DNA from: Enteropsectra breve
Lineage: Eukaryota > Microsporidia
DNA: 20,659 nucleotides
Assembly (NCBI GenBank): GCA_024243835.1
Contig: JALPMN010000568.1
Coordinates: 1 to 20,659 of the forward strand
Direction: 5' to 3'
This document shows positions 8,045 to 15,897 of this stretch, piece by piece. Within the stretch, counting starts at the first letter, position 1; every line of letters starts with the position of its first letter. The notes below the pieces were generated by a model. That model saw only the letters and a program-made list of their open reading frames with translations. It did not search any database and was not told the origin of the DNA. A program made the position numbers and the translations under genes.

Positions 8045-10309
8045 ATGTTGCTGTTCAGAGTAATGAAAAAGCCATTTACTGCCATAAAAAGGACAGCAGG
8101 TCTGTGGATGTGGCATGGTATTATGCTCACTGGCTTTGGCGCGGCATTAGCTCTAAGCATCAGCCCATTTAACAGAAGTGAGGAATGTGGCCTGAAAATA
8201 ACGGTTAAAGGAGGAGAAATGGAGCTTGGGACATATAACTGCCTCGATATCCTGAGCAGCAAACTCCTCATGGCGTACAGAATAAAAACGAAGATCCAGG
8301 CATCAGAGTGCGGCGATGCAGATATGATGGAAATGAGTTATGAGGCTGATATGAATCATGAACTGTCAATAGTAGAATCTTTATACAACCGAGCGCTAGA
8401 TGTAAAAAAATCCTCTGAAGATGACATTCTGACTTTTAAGATCAAAGTCTGGCAAAATCTTGAAGGCAATAGGGACTATCTCCATGCGCAAAATTTATTG
8501 ATTTACAACGGTAAATTAACCCTTGTGATCCCTGATCGAATCAATTCCATTCATCTGGAATACATCTTTAAAATGCGAAATGAACTGATTTTAGAGAAAC
8601 AAGAATCAGTATTTATCAAAACACTGACTGAGATGCTAAAATTGCATGCATCCCTGTGCTTCAAAGATAAACTACATTCTGATGTTTTCTTTACTTCAGC
8701 CAACGGCAAATCAAAGCATTTAGTAACCTCAAAAGACTATCTTTTCGCAATAAACGTTGCAATTCAGCTGTATCATAGGAATTTTTTTAAACGATATAAA
8801 GAGTATTTTCATTATCCAGTTGAGATTGAGCTTAAAGACATGCAAAGGCATCCCGAGTTTCATAAGTTCAAAGAGTCCTTGGTGCTAAACAAGCCTGTCT
8901 GGTACATCTTGTCCGTCATTGACATTGTCGTTAACAGTAATAATGAAATTACAGATATCGTTATCAAACACAATAACGAAGCATTCGGATGTGGCCTGAG
9001 ACCAGATAAATCATTGACTTTAGGCCCTTGCTTTGCGTTTGGCGAATACCCCAATCAAGCTGCATCGGTGTTCTGGGTTTTTGATCGCTTAAGTGCCTAT
9101 AGCACTATCACGCATATGCGAGCAGTTTGCCACGAAAAAATGGGGAAGAATCTACATTTTTTTTACTATTACCTGCTTTATTTATTTCCTAGAATCGTTT
9201 CCATTAAACTGGAAGAATCAGATTACGACGAATATCCAAATATCAAAGAGTATTGCGATACAAAAACAACTTTAAACACGGTACTGGATTTCATGCTTAA
9301 GCCCGAAAGCATTGCTCGCAAACAGATCAATATTTTTAGCATTGTTGGGTACAACGTTCTCTCGGATGATAACTTGGCAGTTCTAAGAGAGATGCCCCTA
9401 GAGTCACTCGGCTTATTCGGAAACTTCAGAGTAAAGGATTATATCAATGCATTCACTCTTTTGAGTGCTCCATGTGGACTGAGGCGGCATCTCACGGCAT
9501 TCAAGGGCAGTCCGTTTTGCCATAAATTGTTGGATGCGATATGGCCAGACAATAAACTCGAAGCCGCCATCTTTTACATGGGGTACCAAGATCTCTCTGT
9601 CCCATATGAGGCTTTCGCAGGCAGAGATGATTTATACAATAAAATAAAAGTCTATTTTATCAGCCAGAAAATAGAGTACGGCGTAGCTACCCCGCAAAGG
9701 AGCAAGAACATTGAAAGAATGGCGATCATGTACAGATATCACTACTATGCAATCGATCATTCAAATAGTGAAAAAATTATGATGTGTGCGCAGCCTCCTG
9801 TGAACCCCGGAGAGCTCGAAAACTATATTTTTAGTTACTATAAAGCAAAGTTACTGATTCTCGAAACTGAATTGTATATCAGTGCAGAAACGGCTAGGCC
9901 TGCTGTAAAACAGATTATTTTCAATACTTCGCGAAATAAAAACTTTAAAAAAAGCTATGTGGAGGCGGCAATGAAGATTATAGATCAGGAGCATGGCGAA
10001 CTGGGGATCTTGTTCAGCGTAAATACAACAGATGAAAATACAGAACTAATGGATGTTGGAACAAGTATAAAAGCCTTGCTCGTCGAAATTATATACCAGG
10101 CGTCTTGCAATCACGCATTGAAAAAATTCGATTGCAAGTTAAGAATATTGACACATAGAGCCTTGAGCATAGAAACACCAACCGTGATAAGAAGTATATT
10201 TAAAGACAGTATCGATGCTATCAAAGAGAACAAAGTTAGATTTGCCATCGACTATGAAGTGCTACCAACTGCATCGGAGTATACAATAGAAAATGTGTTG
10301 CTTGAATAA
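8045..10309 (+). CDS. Large LRR-like family protein with N-terminal hydrophobic segment, family member A
   Basis: The frame is open after a stop at 8015-8017. The first ATG is at 8045, giving 754 codons; a second at 8063 gives 748. From the second start the N-terminus is basic, then hydrophobic (WMWHGIMLTGFGAALALSI), which fits a signal peptide or signal anchor. A stretch at about residues 450-490 (MPLESLGLFGNFRVKDYIN, then CGLRRHLTAF) aligns with residues 422-465 of the gene at 15898 (LQKFGVMGFCGKVDYL, then CPLRKSICHF). The N-terminal CGLKITVKGG...YNCLDILS block matches FQIEVIIGD...YDLRDLLR of that gene. Regular L-x2-L-x-I/L spacing suggests degenerate leucine-rich repeats. I do not recognise a named family. 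It is probably lineage-specific and possibly secreted or membrane-bound. No intron is needed. Confidence 0.85.
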   Translation: MLLFRVMKKPFTAIKRTAGLWMWHGIMLTGFGAALALSISPFNRSEECGLKITVKGGEMELGTYNCLDILSSKLLMAYRIKTKIQASECGDADMMEMSYEADMNHELSIVESLYNRALDVKKSSEDDILTFKIKVWQNLEGNRDYLHAQNLLIYNGKLTLVIPDRINSIHLEYIFKMRNELILEKQESVFIKTLTEMLKLHASLCFKDKLHSDVFFTSANGKSKHLVTSKDYLFAINVAIQLYHRNFFKRYKEYFHYPVEIELKDMQRHPEFHKFKESLVLNKPVWYILSVIDIVVNSNNEITDIVIKHNNEAFGCGLRPDKSLTLGPCFAFGEYPNQAASVFWVFDRLSAYSTITHMRAVCHEKMGKNLHFFYYYLLYLFPRIVSIKLEESDYDEYPNIKEYCDTKTTLNTVLDFMLKPESIARKQINIFSIVGYNVLSDDNLAVLREMPLESLGLFGNFRVKDYINAFTLLSAPCGLRRHLTAFKGSPFCHKLLDAIWPDNKLEAAIFYMGYQDLSVPYEAFAGRDDLYNKIKVYFISQKIEYGVATPQRSKNIERMAIMYRYHYYAIDHSNSEKIMMCAQPPVNPGELENYIFSYYKAKLLILETELYISAETARPAVKQIIFNTSRNKNFKKSYVEAAMKIIDQEHGELGILFSVNTTDENTELMDVGTSIKALLVEIIYQASCNHALKKFDCKLRILTHRALSIETPTVIRSIFKDSIDAIKENKVRFAIDYEVLPTASEYTIENVLLE

Positions 10310-10310
10310 A
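10305..10310 (+). terminator. AATAAA polyadenylation signal overlapping the stop codon
   Basis: The stop codon TAA (10307-10309) lies inside AATAAA (10305-10310). Signals this close to the stop are expected for the very short 3' untranslated regions of microsporidian mRNAs. Confidence 0.5.
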
Positions 10311-10957
10311 ATATTCGACCATTATACCGTTTGCTGGTAACATAACGACAGTAATAAGAGATCGTTGATGGCACAGGTGCACATGCACAGCGCTATTTAA
10401 TTTTCAATGCGAGTAAAATTTTGACTGCTTTATTTTACACAATTCTCGCATCTATTTGGCACGTAACAGGAATACATCAATAAAGACTTCCAAACTTCGA
10501 ATATTAAACTTTTTATTTATATTGCTCATAAGAAAATTAGTAAGGGATAAATCTACAGGGAGAATAAGATGCGATGCATTTTGTTATACTGAAACTACAA
10601 AATTGCATTTCATTTGAAAAAGTATGATTGTTTCTTTATATCATACTTTTTTGATCCTGAGCCGTATTTCTTATTTAGGCCAAAAATAAAAATGACGCAG
10701 CCACTGTGCGCGTTTCTTGTTATCGTAACAGCAAAAGTTTCTCGATGTAATAAGTCTGTGCTTTATTTCAGAAAAAAATTAGATTCTTACCAGAGGATCT
10801 GATCAAGAAATCCTTGAAATAATTTAACTACTCTTCATCACGCGAATATACTTTCATATGCGTCTTTTATTACCAGTTGTTGTATGTATGCTTCAAGGAA
10901 TATAAAAATATTTTGTAAAACAAAAATCATTTAAAATGTATATGTTTTAGTAATGCT
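10311..10957. other. Intergenic region between convergent genes
   Basis: These 647 bp separate the 3' ends of the plus-strand gene ending at 10309 and the original minus-strand stop at 10958. The sequence is A/T-rich. The only open stretch, 10614-10802, starts with TTG and has no recognisable motif. I see no RNA gene or repeat here. Confidence 0.5.
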
Positions 10958-10973
10958 TCATGCATCGTAAGTA

Positions 10974-10981
10974 AACGGCCT
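10974..10981 (+). repeat. Target site duplication of the Merlin element, left copy
   Basis: AACGGCCT occurs here and at 12009-12016, directly flanking the transposon. An exact 8-bp duplication fits the 8-9 bp typical of Merlin insertions. Confidence 0.93.
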
Positions 10982-11034
10982 GGTAAATGGTGACAATTGG
11001 GGGGGACAGTTTTTTGGGTAAAATTTTCAGGGTT
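10982..11034 (+). repeat. Merlin terminal inverted repeat, left, 53 bp
   Basis: Begins GGTAAATGGTGACAATT, then a G7 tract, then ACAGTTTTTTGGG and TAAAATTTTCAGGGTT. It contains an ATG at 10987, plus G-tract and AAATTT-like motifs resembling microsporidian transcription signals. Confidence 0.95.
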
Positions 11035-11935
11035 TAGGTTGCGAAGAGAGTTTTATAATGCAATACAAAATGAAGAAAAAGCATTGGAATTCGCTGTAAA
11101 TTTAGGTTTAATTAGTCTTTTAAGAAAACCTTGCGTAGTGGATGGGTGTTACGGATATTTTAACGTAGAAAAAGGGAAAAAGAGGCATGGAATTAATATG
11201 AGGTGGAGATGCAATAAGAGAAATTGCAGGAAGACGGTAAGTATCTTCCAAAACACCATTTTTGCTAATTCTAACTACACCATTAGCCAAGTTCTAGAGC
11301 TAATATACTTATACTGTGAAAATCTAGACATCGGAGAAAAGGCGCGGGCTATGGGAGTAGATCGGCATAGTGCTTCCCAATTCATGAAAAGACTCGACAA
11401 CATACTTATAAACTATTGTTTAATAAGTGAAGAAAAAATCGGGAGCCGGAGGTCCATTGTTGAAATAGATGAAACCCATCTTTTCACAAGAAAGTATAAT
11501 AATGGTCGAGAGCTTGTTGGGCAGAGCTATTGGATTATCGGAGCAATTGAAAGACGAACTAAATTCATCAAGCTCAGGATGGTACTAAGAAGAAATAGCA
11601 TCATTATTAAACGTTTTATAAATGACAACGTTGTGCTAGGAACAAGCATATACACGGATTGTTGGCGTGGATATAACAGGAATGCACTAAGAGGATATGT
11701 GCATAAAAAAGTGAACCATAAAGTAAACTATGTAGATCCTGATGATAGAGAAGTACATACACAGAATATTGAAAGACTGTGGCGTTCTTTAAAGGAAGCA
11801 ATGCAAAAAAACACTCGGCTTAGAGATATTGGTCGAAAATTGAAAGTTTTTCAAATAAGGTACAATTATTCTCTGAAAACAGTCTCACAACGGCTGAATA
11901 TACTATTAGATGCAATTAAACATACTTCTTTCTAA
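10997..11935 (+). CDS. Merlin/ISXO2-like DDE transposase, no in-frame upstream ATG
   Basis: The protein catalyses cut-and-paste transposition. Counting from the TTG at 10997 (312 residues), an N-terminal zinc-binding cluster uses C46, C51, C72 and C77. The catalytic triad is D158 (VEIDETHLF), D221 (YTDCWRGY) and E259 (NIERLWRSLK), as in ISXO2/Merlin enzymes. The C-terminus is full and ends just before the right terminal repeat. The start is odd. The frame opens after a TGA at 10991 and has no ATG until residue 68 (11198), which would lose half the zinc cluster. An ATG inside the terminal repeat (10987) would join this frame only if the adjacent G-tract were 6 or 9 rather than 7. So this copy may be a start-site mutant, may use a non-AUG start, or may be affected by a G-tract miscount. 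Confidence 0.93.
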   Translation: MGGTVFWVKFSGFRLRREFYNAIQNEEKALEFAVNLGLISLLRKPCVVDGCYGYFNVEKGKKRHGINMRWRCNKRNCRKTVSIFQNTIFANSNYTISQVLELIYLYCENLDIGEKARAMGVDRHSASQFMKRLDNILINYCLISEEKIGSRRSIVEIDETHLFTRKYNNGRELVGQSYWIIGAIERRTKFIKLRMVLRRNSIIIKRFINDNVVLGTSIYTDCWRGYNRNALRGYVHKKVNHKVNYVDPDDREVHTQNIERLWRSLKEAMQKNTRLRDIGRKLKVFQIRYNYSLKTVSQRLNILLDAIKHTSF

Positions 11936-11944
11936 AATTTATAT

Positions 11945-12664
11945 TTAATTTTTTAACCCTGAAAATTTTACCCAAAAAACTGTCCCCCCCCAATTGTCAC
12001 CATTTACCAACGGCCTCTTTCGCCTTATGCTATTCTCTTGGCTGCATTTGTGCAAAGATCCGAAGACAATATCACAAACACGTTTTGGCAGTACTGCAAT
12101 ATTTTCGGTGTAGTATTTGATATCTGTCATTTCTCCTGTTATCTCGCTCTTTCTTCTGATGGCATTCAGCGCATCAAGGTTTGTGATATCCTTTAGCACA
12201 GAAAGATAATCTAAAAACTTGCACATTTCCTCCTCACCGCATCTTATCATCCCTTGCTTGATATTCAGGTCTCCCTGCAGCTTCAGCAGCTTTCTATAGT
12301 ACTCACGGTAGTACCTTTCGTTGAGCAACTCAGCACTGTCGCTACCCTCTATGGCAACATAGTCAGGTACCACACGTTCCTCCACATGCTTTTTAAAAGC
12401 CGCGCTCAAATAACAGTGGAACGCGCATGAGGCCTCGTACCCGATCTTTGTCTTCATCACGGCTTTATGAATTTCCATTCCAAGTGCAATGTTAAATGAA
12501 GTGTTTCTAGTTTTCTTTGCTGAAGTAACTCCAGTACCTTCTTTCCTGACATACGTGTTCCTCGTGGCAAGCTTCGCTACCATCAGCATTCTGCTGAGCT
12601 TCAGTGCAGTATCTTTATCTGCGATGTTATTGTCCAGCCATAAAAACAGCTCTGCGTAGTACAT
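11945..12664 (-). CDS. C-terminal part of the RING-like gene, in a shifted frame, with transposon-encoded tail
   Basis: This 239-codon frame starts with an in-frame ATG at 12664 and overlaps the end of the upstream frame, so it is most likely the C-terminal quarter of the gene that starts at 14922. It is helical and charged (for example MYYAELFLWLD, DYVAIEGSDSAELLNERYY) and I recognise no domain. Its last 21 residues, beginning LVNGDNWGG, are encoded by the Merlin terminal repeat. If the transposon and one target copy are removed, the frame instead ends RKRP-FTYDA at a TGA (10958-10960), so only five native residues were replaced. It could also be translated separately from 12664, but I think a frame break at 12669-12673 is likelier. 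Confidence 0.75.
   Translation of the reverse strand: MYYAELFLWLDNNIADKDTALKLSRMLMVAKLATRNTYVRKEGTGVTSAKKTRNTSFNIALGMEIHKAVMKTKIGYEASCAFHCYLSAAFKKHVEERVVPDYVAIEGSDSAELLNERYYREYYRKLLKLQGDLNIKQGMIRCGEEEMCKFLDYLSVLKDITNLDALNAIRRKSEITGEMTDIKYYTENIAVLPKRVCDIVFGSLHKCSQENSIRRKRPLVNGDNWGGTVFWVKFSGLKN
11955..12008 (-). repeat. Merlin terminal inverted repeat, right, 54 bp
   Basis: This is the reverse complement of 10982-11034 except for one additional base in the G/C tract (8 versus 7). Confidence 0.95.
12009..12016 (+). repeat. Target site duplication of the Merlin element, right copy
   Basis: AACGGCCT is identical to 10974-10981. Removing the element and one copy restores a continuous reading frame into the left flank. 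Confidence 0.93.
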
Positions 12665-14922
12665 TCTGAAAAAGGCAGCTCGTGAAATGACTCTACTCCT
12701 TCAAACGAGATAATTCCGTTGTAAAATTTTTGAAGGTTCTGTGCAAAATCCCAGCTTTCAAGAATCCCATCAAGATCATCTCTAAGGCTTTTAAGAAGGC
12801 TATCATTTCTGCATACAAATGCGAGAGATCCAATATTTTTGTGTTTTTCAATGAAAGTACTGATTGCGTTGTCAACCTCCTCAGCCGGCACCGCAAAAAA
12901 GCACGAGGCCTGCATGCTCATTCGCCTGAGTAACTTCTCCACCGACCCCGTGCTGTTATTTTCTTTCAGCATGTTGTATATCGGAGTTTCATTTCCCCAG
13001 TCAACAAACTCAAATTTTTGGATTCCCTCAATAAGCTCAGGCAGTCTATTTTTACTTTTAAAAAGCTCAATAGCATTCGAAGTAGCGGCCGCACTAGGTA
13101 GATTTTTGAAAAGGAGAATTGCAGAAGGAATATCGTTTTTAGCAAGGTAGTCCTCAATGCTTGTCCTTACAGCAGGATAAATACTGGGCTGTGCTTTGTA
13201 GGTGCAACAGAGATAATCTGCATAGTTTTTATCACATTTGAAGTCTGTACTATAGGTGGTGGCGTAATTTGTTATTTTTTTAATAAAATTAATGTTTATT
13301 CCGGGGACAGCAGTAAACAGCACCTTAAGTATCGCATCGTAAATGAACCCTGGTAAACTTGATTGATTTGCACCAGCAAGTGGCTCATTAAAATCGGCTG
13401 AGGCTATTACGCCTGTTGTTTCTGTGAGAATCTTTTTATAAATCGTGTATGAAAAACGGCGTGCATCGGCACCATGCTCGTTTACAAAAATGCCGTTGCA
13501 TAGTTCTGAGCTTTTCTCTTCATGTATCTTTCTGTAATAACTTTGCATCATATTTTTAATGAAATTTTCGTAATCTGCGGCATTATTTCTCCCATAGAAG
13601 ATTAGCCCCTTAACTGTGAATTCTAGCGCATTATGTTTGATTACGTTGTCTATAAGCCTCGGATCATGAAGCGCGCAGGCGAATGCTTCGAATATTTTGT
13701 TTACGGAGGGGTAGTAATTGACTTCATCATCATTAATTCTATTTTTATGTTGAAACCCGGTGAGAATAAAAGAGTACTTGGACAGCATCCATTTTACGAC
13801 AAACTGGCAGTTCAAGTCTTCATTCTTGGTCTTCTCAAAATATCCTGTTACCATCGCGTAGAAGATCATAGTGAATTTGTCTGCATGCTCAATAGGAACT
13901 GCTGAACAAATATCAATAAAAGCCATTTCGAGATTTTCGTACGATATTTTACATTTTGCAATTGCATTTTTCAGTTCTCTTGCAACGAACGGAAAGGTAA
14001 TTTTTTCAGAGCAACTTTTTATGAATCTTTTGATACTGGGGATCCGATTTGCAAAATATCCATCATCCGTGGTGCATGCATCGTAAAAAGTAATTTGCTC
14101 TTCAAGTCTTCGCCAAAGCTGTATCTGGCCAAAATCAGACGCCTCAAATGAATTTATCTTAGGCTCGATTATTTCCCTGACTGTGTCAAAAAGCTGATCC
14201 GGGCGAGAATGATCTGTGAAAAATCTTTTTGTTTCGAGGAGCCAGTAAGTCCTGTTTTGGTTATTAACAAGATCTTCAATATAATTCAGCTTATCACGTT
14301 CGCCCATGCCTGCATTTTCAGGAACTGCATCCAGCTCATGAAGCTCAAAGTTTAAATAATTTCTGCAATACGGGCATGTTACCATGCGCTGATTTGGAAT
14401 GCGCTTCTTTTCACTATCCTTGTATGTTAAAGGGGCCTTGGTCAGATTCACCCTCATGCCAGTGTCAATCAAGGTCCGAATGCATGTGCAGCACATTCTT
14501 CCGCCCCTGCAACGCGGTGTGGGACACATCACACACTTCGGCATGTCGTAGTGTGTTTTATACACACGTTTCGCAAAGCGGCTTTTTTCGTTCTCATCAG
14601 AGAAAAACGGTTGCTTGCATATTCCGCAAATATCTTCTTCGTAATTGATGTGCTCGTTGGCATCGTTGTTGTGGGGTTGTGCGCTCTTTTCTCGATCTAA
14701 AAATGCCCTGAGCTCGCCATCGGTGTCCACCTGCTTTACTTTAATAATCTTGCATGGTAGTTCCACTTCCGTAAGATTTCTGTTCAGTGCATCAGAAATT
14801 ACATCCATATTTTTCTTAATATCCGCGCATATTCTGTCGTCCTCTTCTTTCTGCTTTTTCTCTTCTTCCGTTGGTTGTGATGCTGCCCAAAGGCATTCGA
14901 TCAGTAAAGTCACAACGAACAT
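12601..14922 (-). CDS. Large RING-like zinc-cluster protein with predicted signal peptide (N-terminal three quarters)
   Basis: The first ATG in frame is at 14922, with a stop further upstream. The N-terminus MFVVTLLIECLWAASQ resembles a short signal peptide and is followed by a highly charged stretch. Residues 99-186 form a RING-like cluster: C99-x2-C102, then C130-x2-C133, C138, C144/C145, C147 and finally C183-x2-C186, with H124 as a possible ligand. RING domains bind E2 enzymes and act as ubiquitin ligases, but spacing here is loose, so activity is not assured. The remaining 570 residues look helical and unfamiliar. True coding continues past about 12665 in the frame of the 11945-12664 entry, so total length was near 1000 residues. 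The in-frame stop at 12601 is probably not native. A divergent promoter region is shared with the gene at 15898. Confidence 0.85.
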   Translation of the reverse strand: MFVVTLLIECLWAASQPTEEEKKQKEEDDRICADIKKNMDVISDALNRNLTEVELPCKIIKVKQVDTDGELRAFLDREKSAQPHNNDANEHINYEEDICGICKQPFFSDENEKSRFAKRVYKTHYDMPKCVMCPTPRCRGGRMCCTCIRTLIDTGMRVNLTKAPLTYKDSEKKRIPNQRMVTCPYCRNYLNFELHELDAVPENAGMGERDKLNYIEDLVNNQNRTYWLLETKRFFTDHSRPDQLFDTVREIIEPKINSFEASDFGQIQLWRRLEEQITFYDACTTDDGYFANRIPSIKRFIKSCSEKITFPFVARELKNAIAKCKISYENLEMAFIDICSAVPIEHADKFTMIFYAMVTGYFEKTKNEDLNCQFVVKWMLSKYSFILTGFQHKNRINDDEVNYYPSVNKIFEAFACALHDPRLIDNVIKHNALEFTVKGLIFYGRNNAADYENFIKNMMQSYYRKIHEEKSSELCNGIFVNEHGADARRFSYTIYKKILTETTGVIASADFNEPLAGANQSSLPGFIYDAILKVLFTAVPGININFIKKITNYATTYSTDFKCDKNYADYLCCTYKAQPSIYPAVRTSIEDYLAKNDIPSAILLFKNLPSAAATSNAIELFKSKNRLPELIEGIQKFEFVDWGNETPIYNMLKENNSTGSVEKLLRRMSMQASCFFAVPAEEVDNAISTFIEKHKNIGSLAFVCRNDSLLKSLRDDLDGILESWDFAQNLQKFYNGIISFEGVESFHELPFSECTTQSCFYGWTITSQIKILH

Positions 14923-15897
14923 GGACAATTTTTTGCAACCTTTTTTATTTGCAAAGCAAAGAGCAACAAATCCGCTTTAAAAACAAATCAGTTATAAATA
15001 CTCTCTTAGAGAATAAAGCTAATGGCAGTTTGGGTTATATAGTTTTTAAATGTGACTTATTATTTTAACCATAATTTTTCAACTACGTATCCTAGACCTT
15101 GGCTGTTCCACTGGCCATTCAAAAACGTTTTTTTTCATTCATAAGAGTGTGTTTCTCCATTTAACAATTTTTATACTAAAAACTTCATACATTTAAGTTA
15201 TATACAAAGAATTTTTGTGGTTTAGATGTCTTTTGTTATCTCTTATTTCACAATGTTGGGCCTTTAAACGGCAAAATTGAAATGTATACTTTTCAAGAAA
15301 TAAAATAGAGTGGAAAACATACTAGGCATGCACTGTGAGAAGAAAACATTCAAACACAATATAAATGCTCAGAACCACTTGTCATAATATAATTTTAGCA
15401 AGATGAACAGAAAACTAGCATAAGTATTGCCTTACACAGATCCCGTAGTTACTGTCGCTTAGTAGGGGCAGATGTATGAGTAAAAGCTTAAAATAACAAT
15501 AAGCATTTTTTCCAGATAAATAAAAGCAGTGCAACAATCTAGAATAGCAGAGAGATGTATATAGCTAGCCATCGCACGTATTGCCGCAAATTATAGCTTT
15601 GAATTTTTATAATCTTAGTATGGCATCTTTAAGGCAAAAAAGAATCGCTGATATCTAAATACTTTCTAATAATTTATGTATCTGTGTTTATCCACCGGGG
15701 ACTTTAATGAGGGCTGTCCGTATAAACCTTAACGTTCGATACTTTTTTAAAATTTTCTTACAAACTACACATATTTTTTAATATTGAATAACATATATCT
15801 ATCAATAGATACTAATTATCGTAACTAGTTATCATATGCTTTAATCTGCTTATCAAATCAATTAAATGGTTTTTATAAAATATTTCTGATCGCCCTC
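14923..15897. other. Divergent intergenic region between the RING-like gene and family member B
   Basis: This 975-bp A/T-rich region should hold promoters in both directions. I see no gene or RNA in it. TTTTTTAAAATTTTCTTACAAAC at about 15744-15766 resembles the recurring AAATTT-like motif. Confidence 0.5.

Larger units (their letters stand above)
10982..12008 (+). mobile_element. Merlin-type DNA transposon, complete, 1,027 bp
   Basis: The element is bounded by terminal inverted repeats (10982-11034 and 11955-12008). They match completely apart from one extra G in the right repeat's G-tract (8 versus 7). Exact 8-bp target duplications flank it. It encodes one transposase with an ISXO2/Merlin-like DDE core, and nothing else. 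Perfect duplications and near-identical ends point to a recent insertion. It lies in the last codons of the minus-strand RING-like gene. Merlin elements are reported from several microsporidian genomes, which fits this context. Confidence 0.95.

Noticed and set aside
10614..10802. 62-codon open frame
   Set aside because: It starts with TTG, has no motif and no neighbouring start signals, in A/T-rich DNA.
12730..14980. Several plus-strand open frames of 67-111 codons opposite the RING-like gene
   Set aside because: They are antisense shadows of the long minus-strand coding region.
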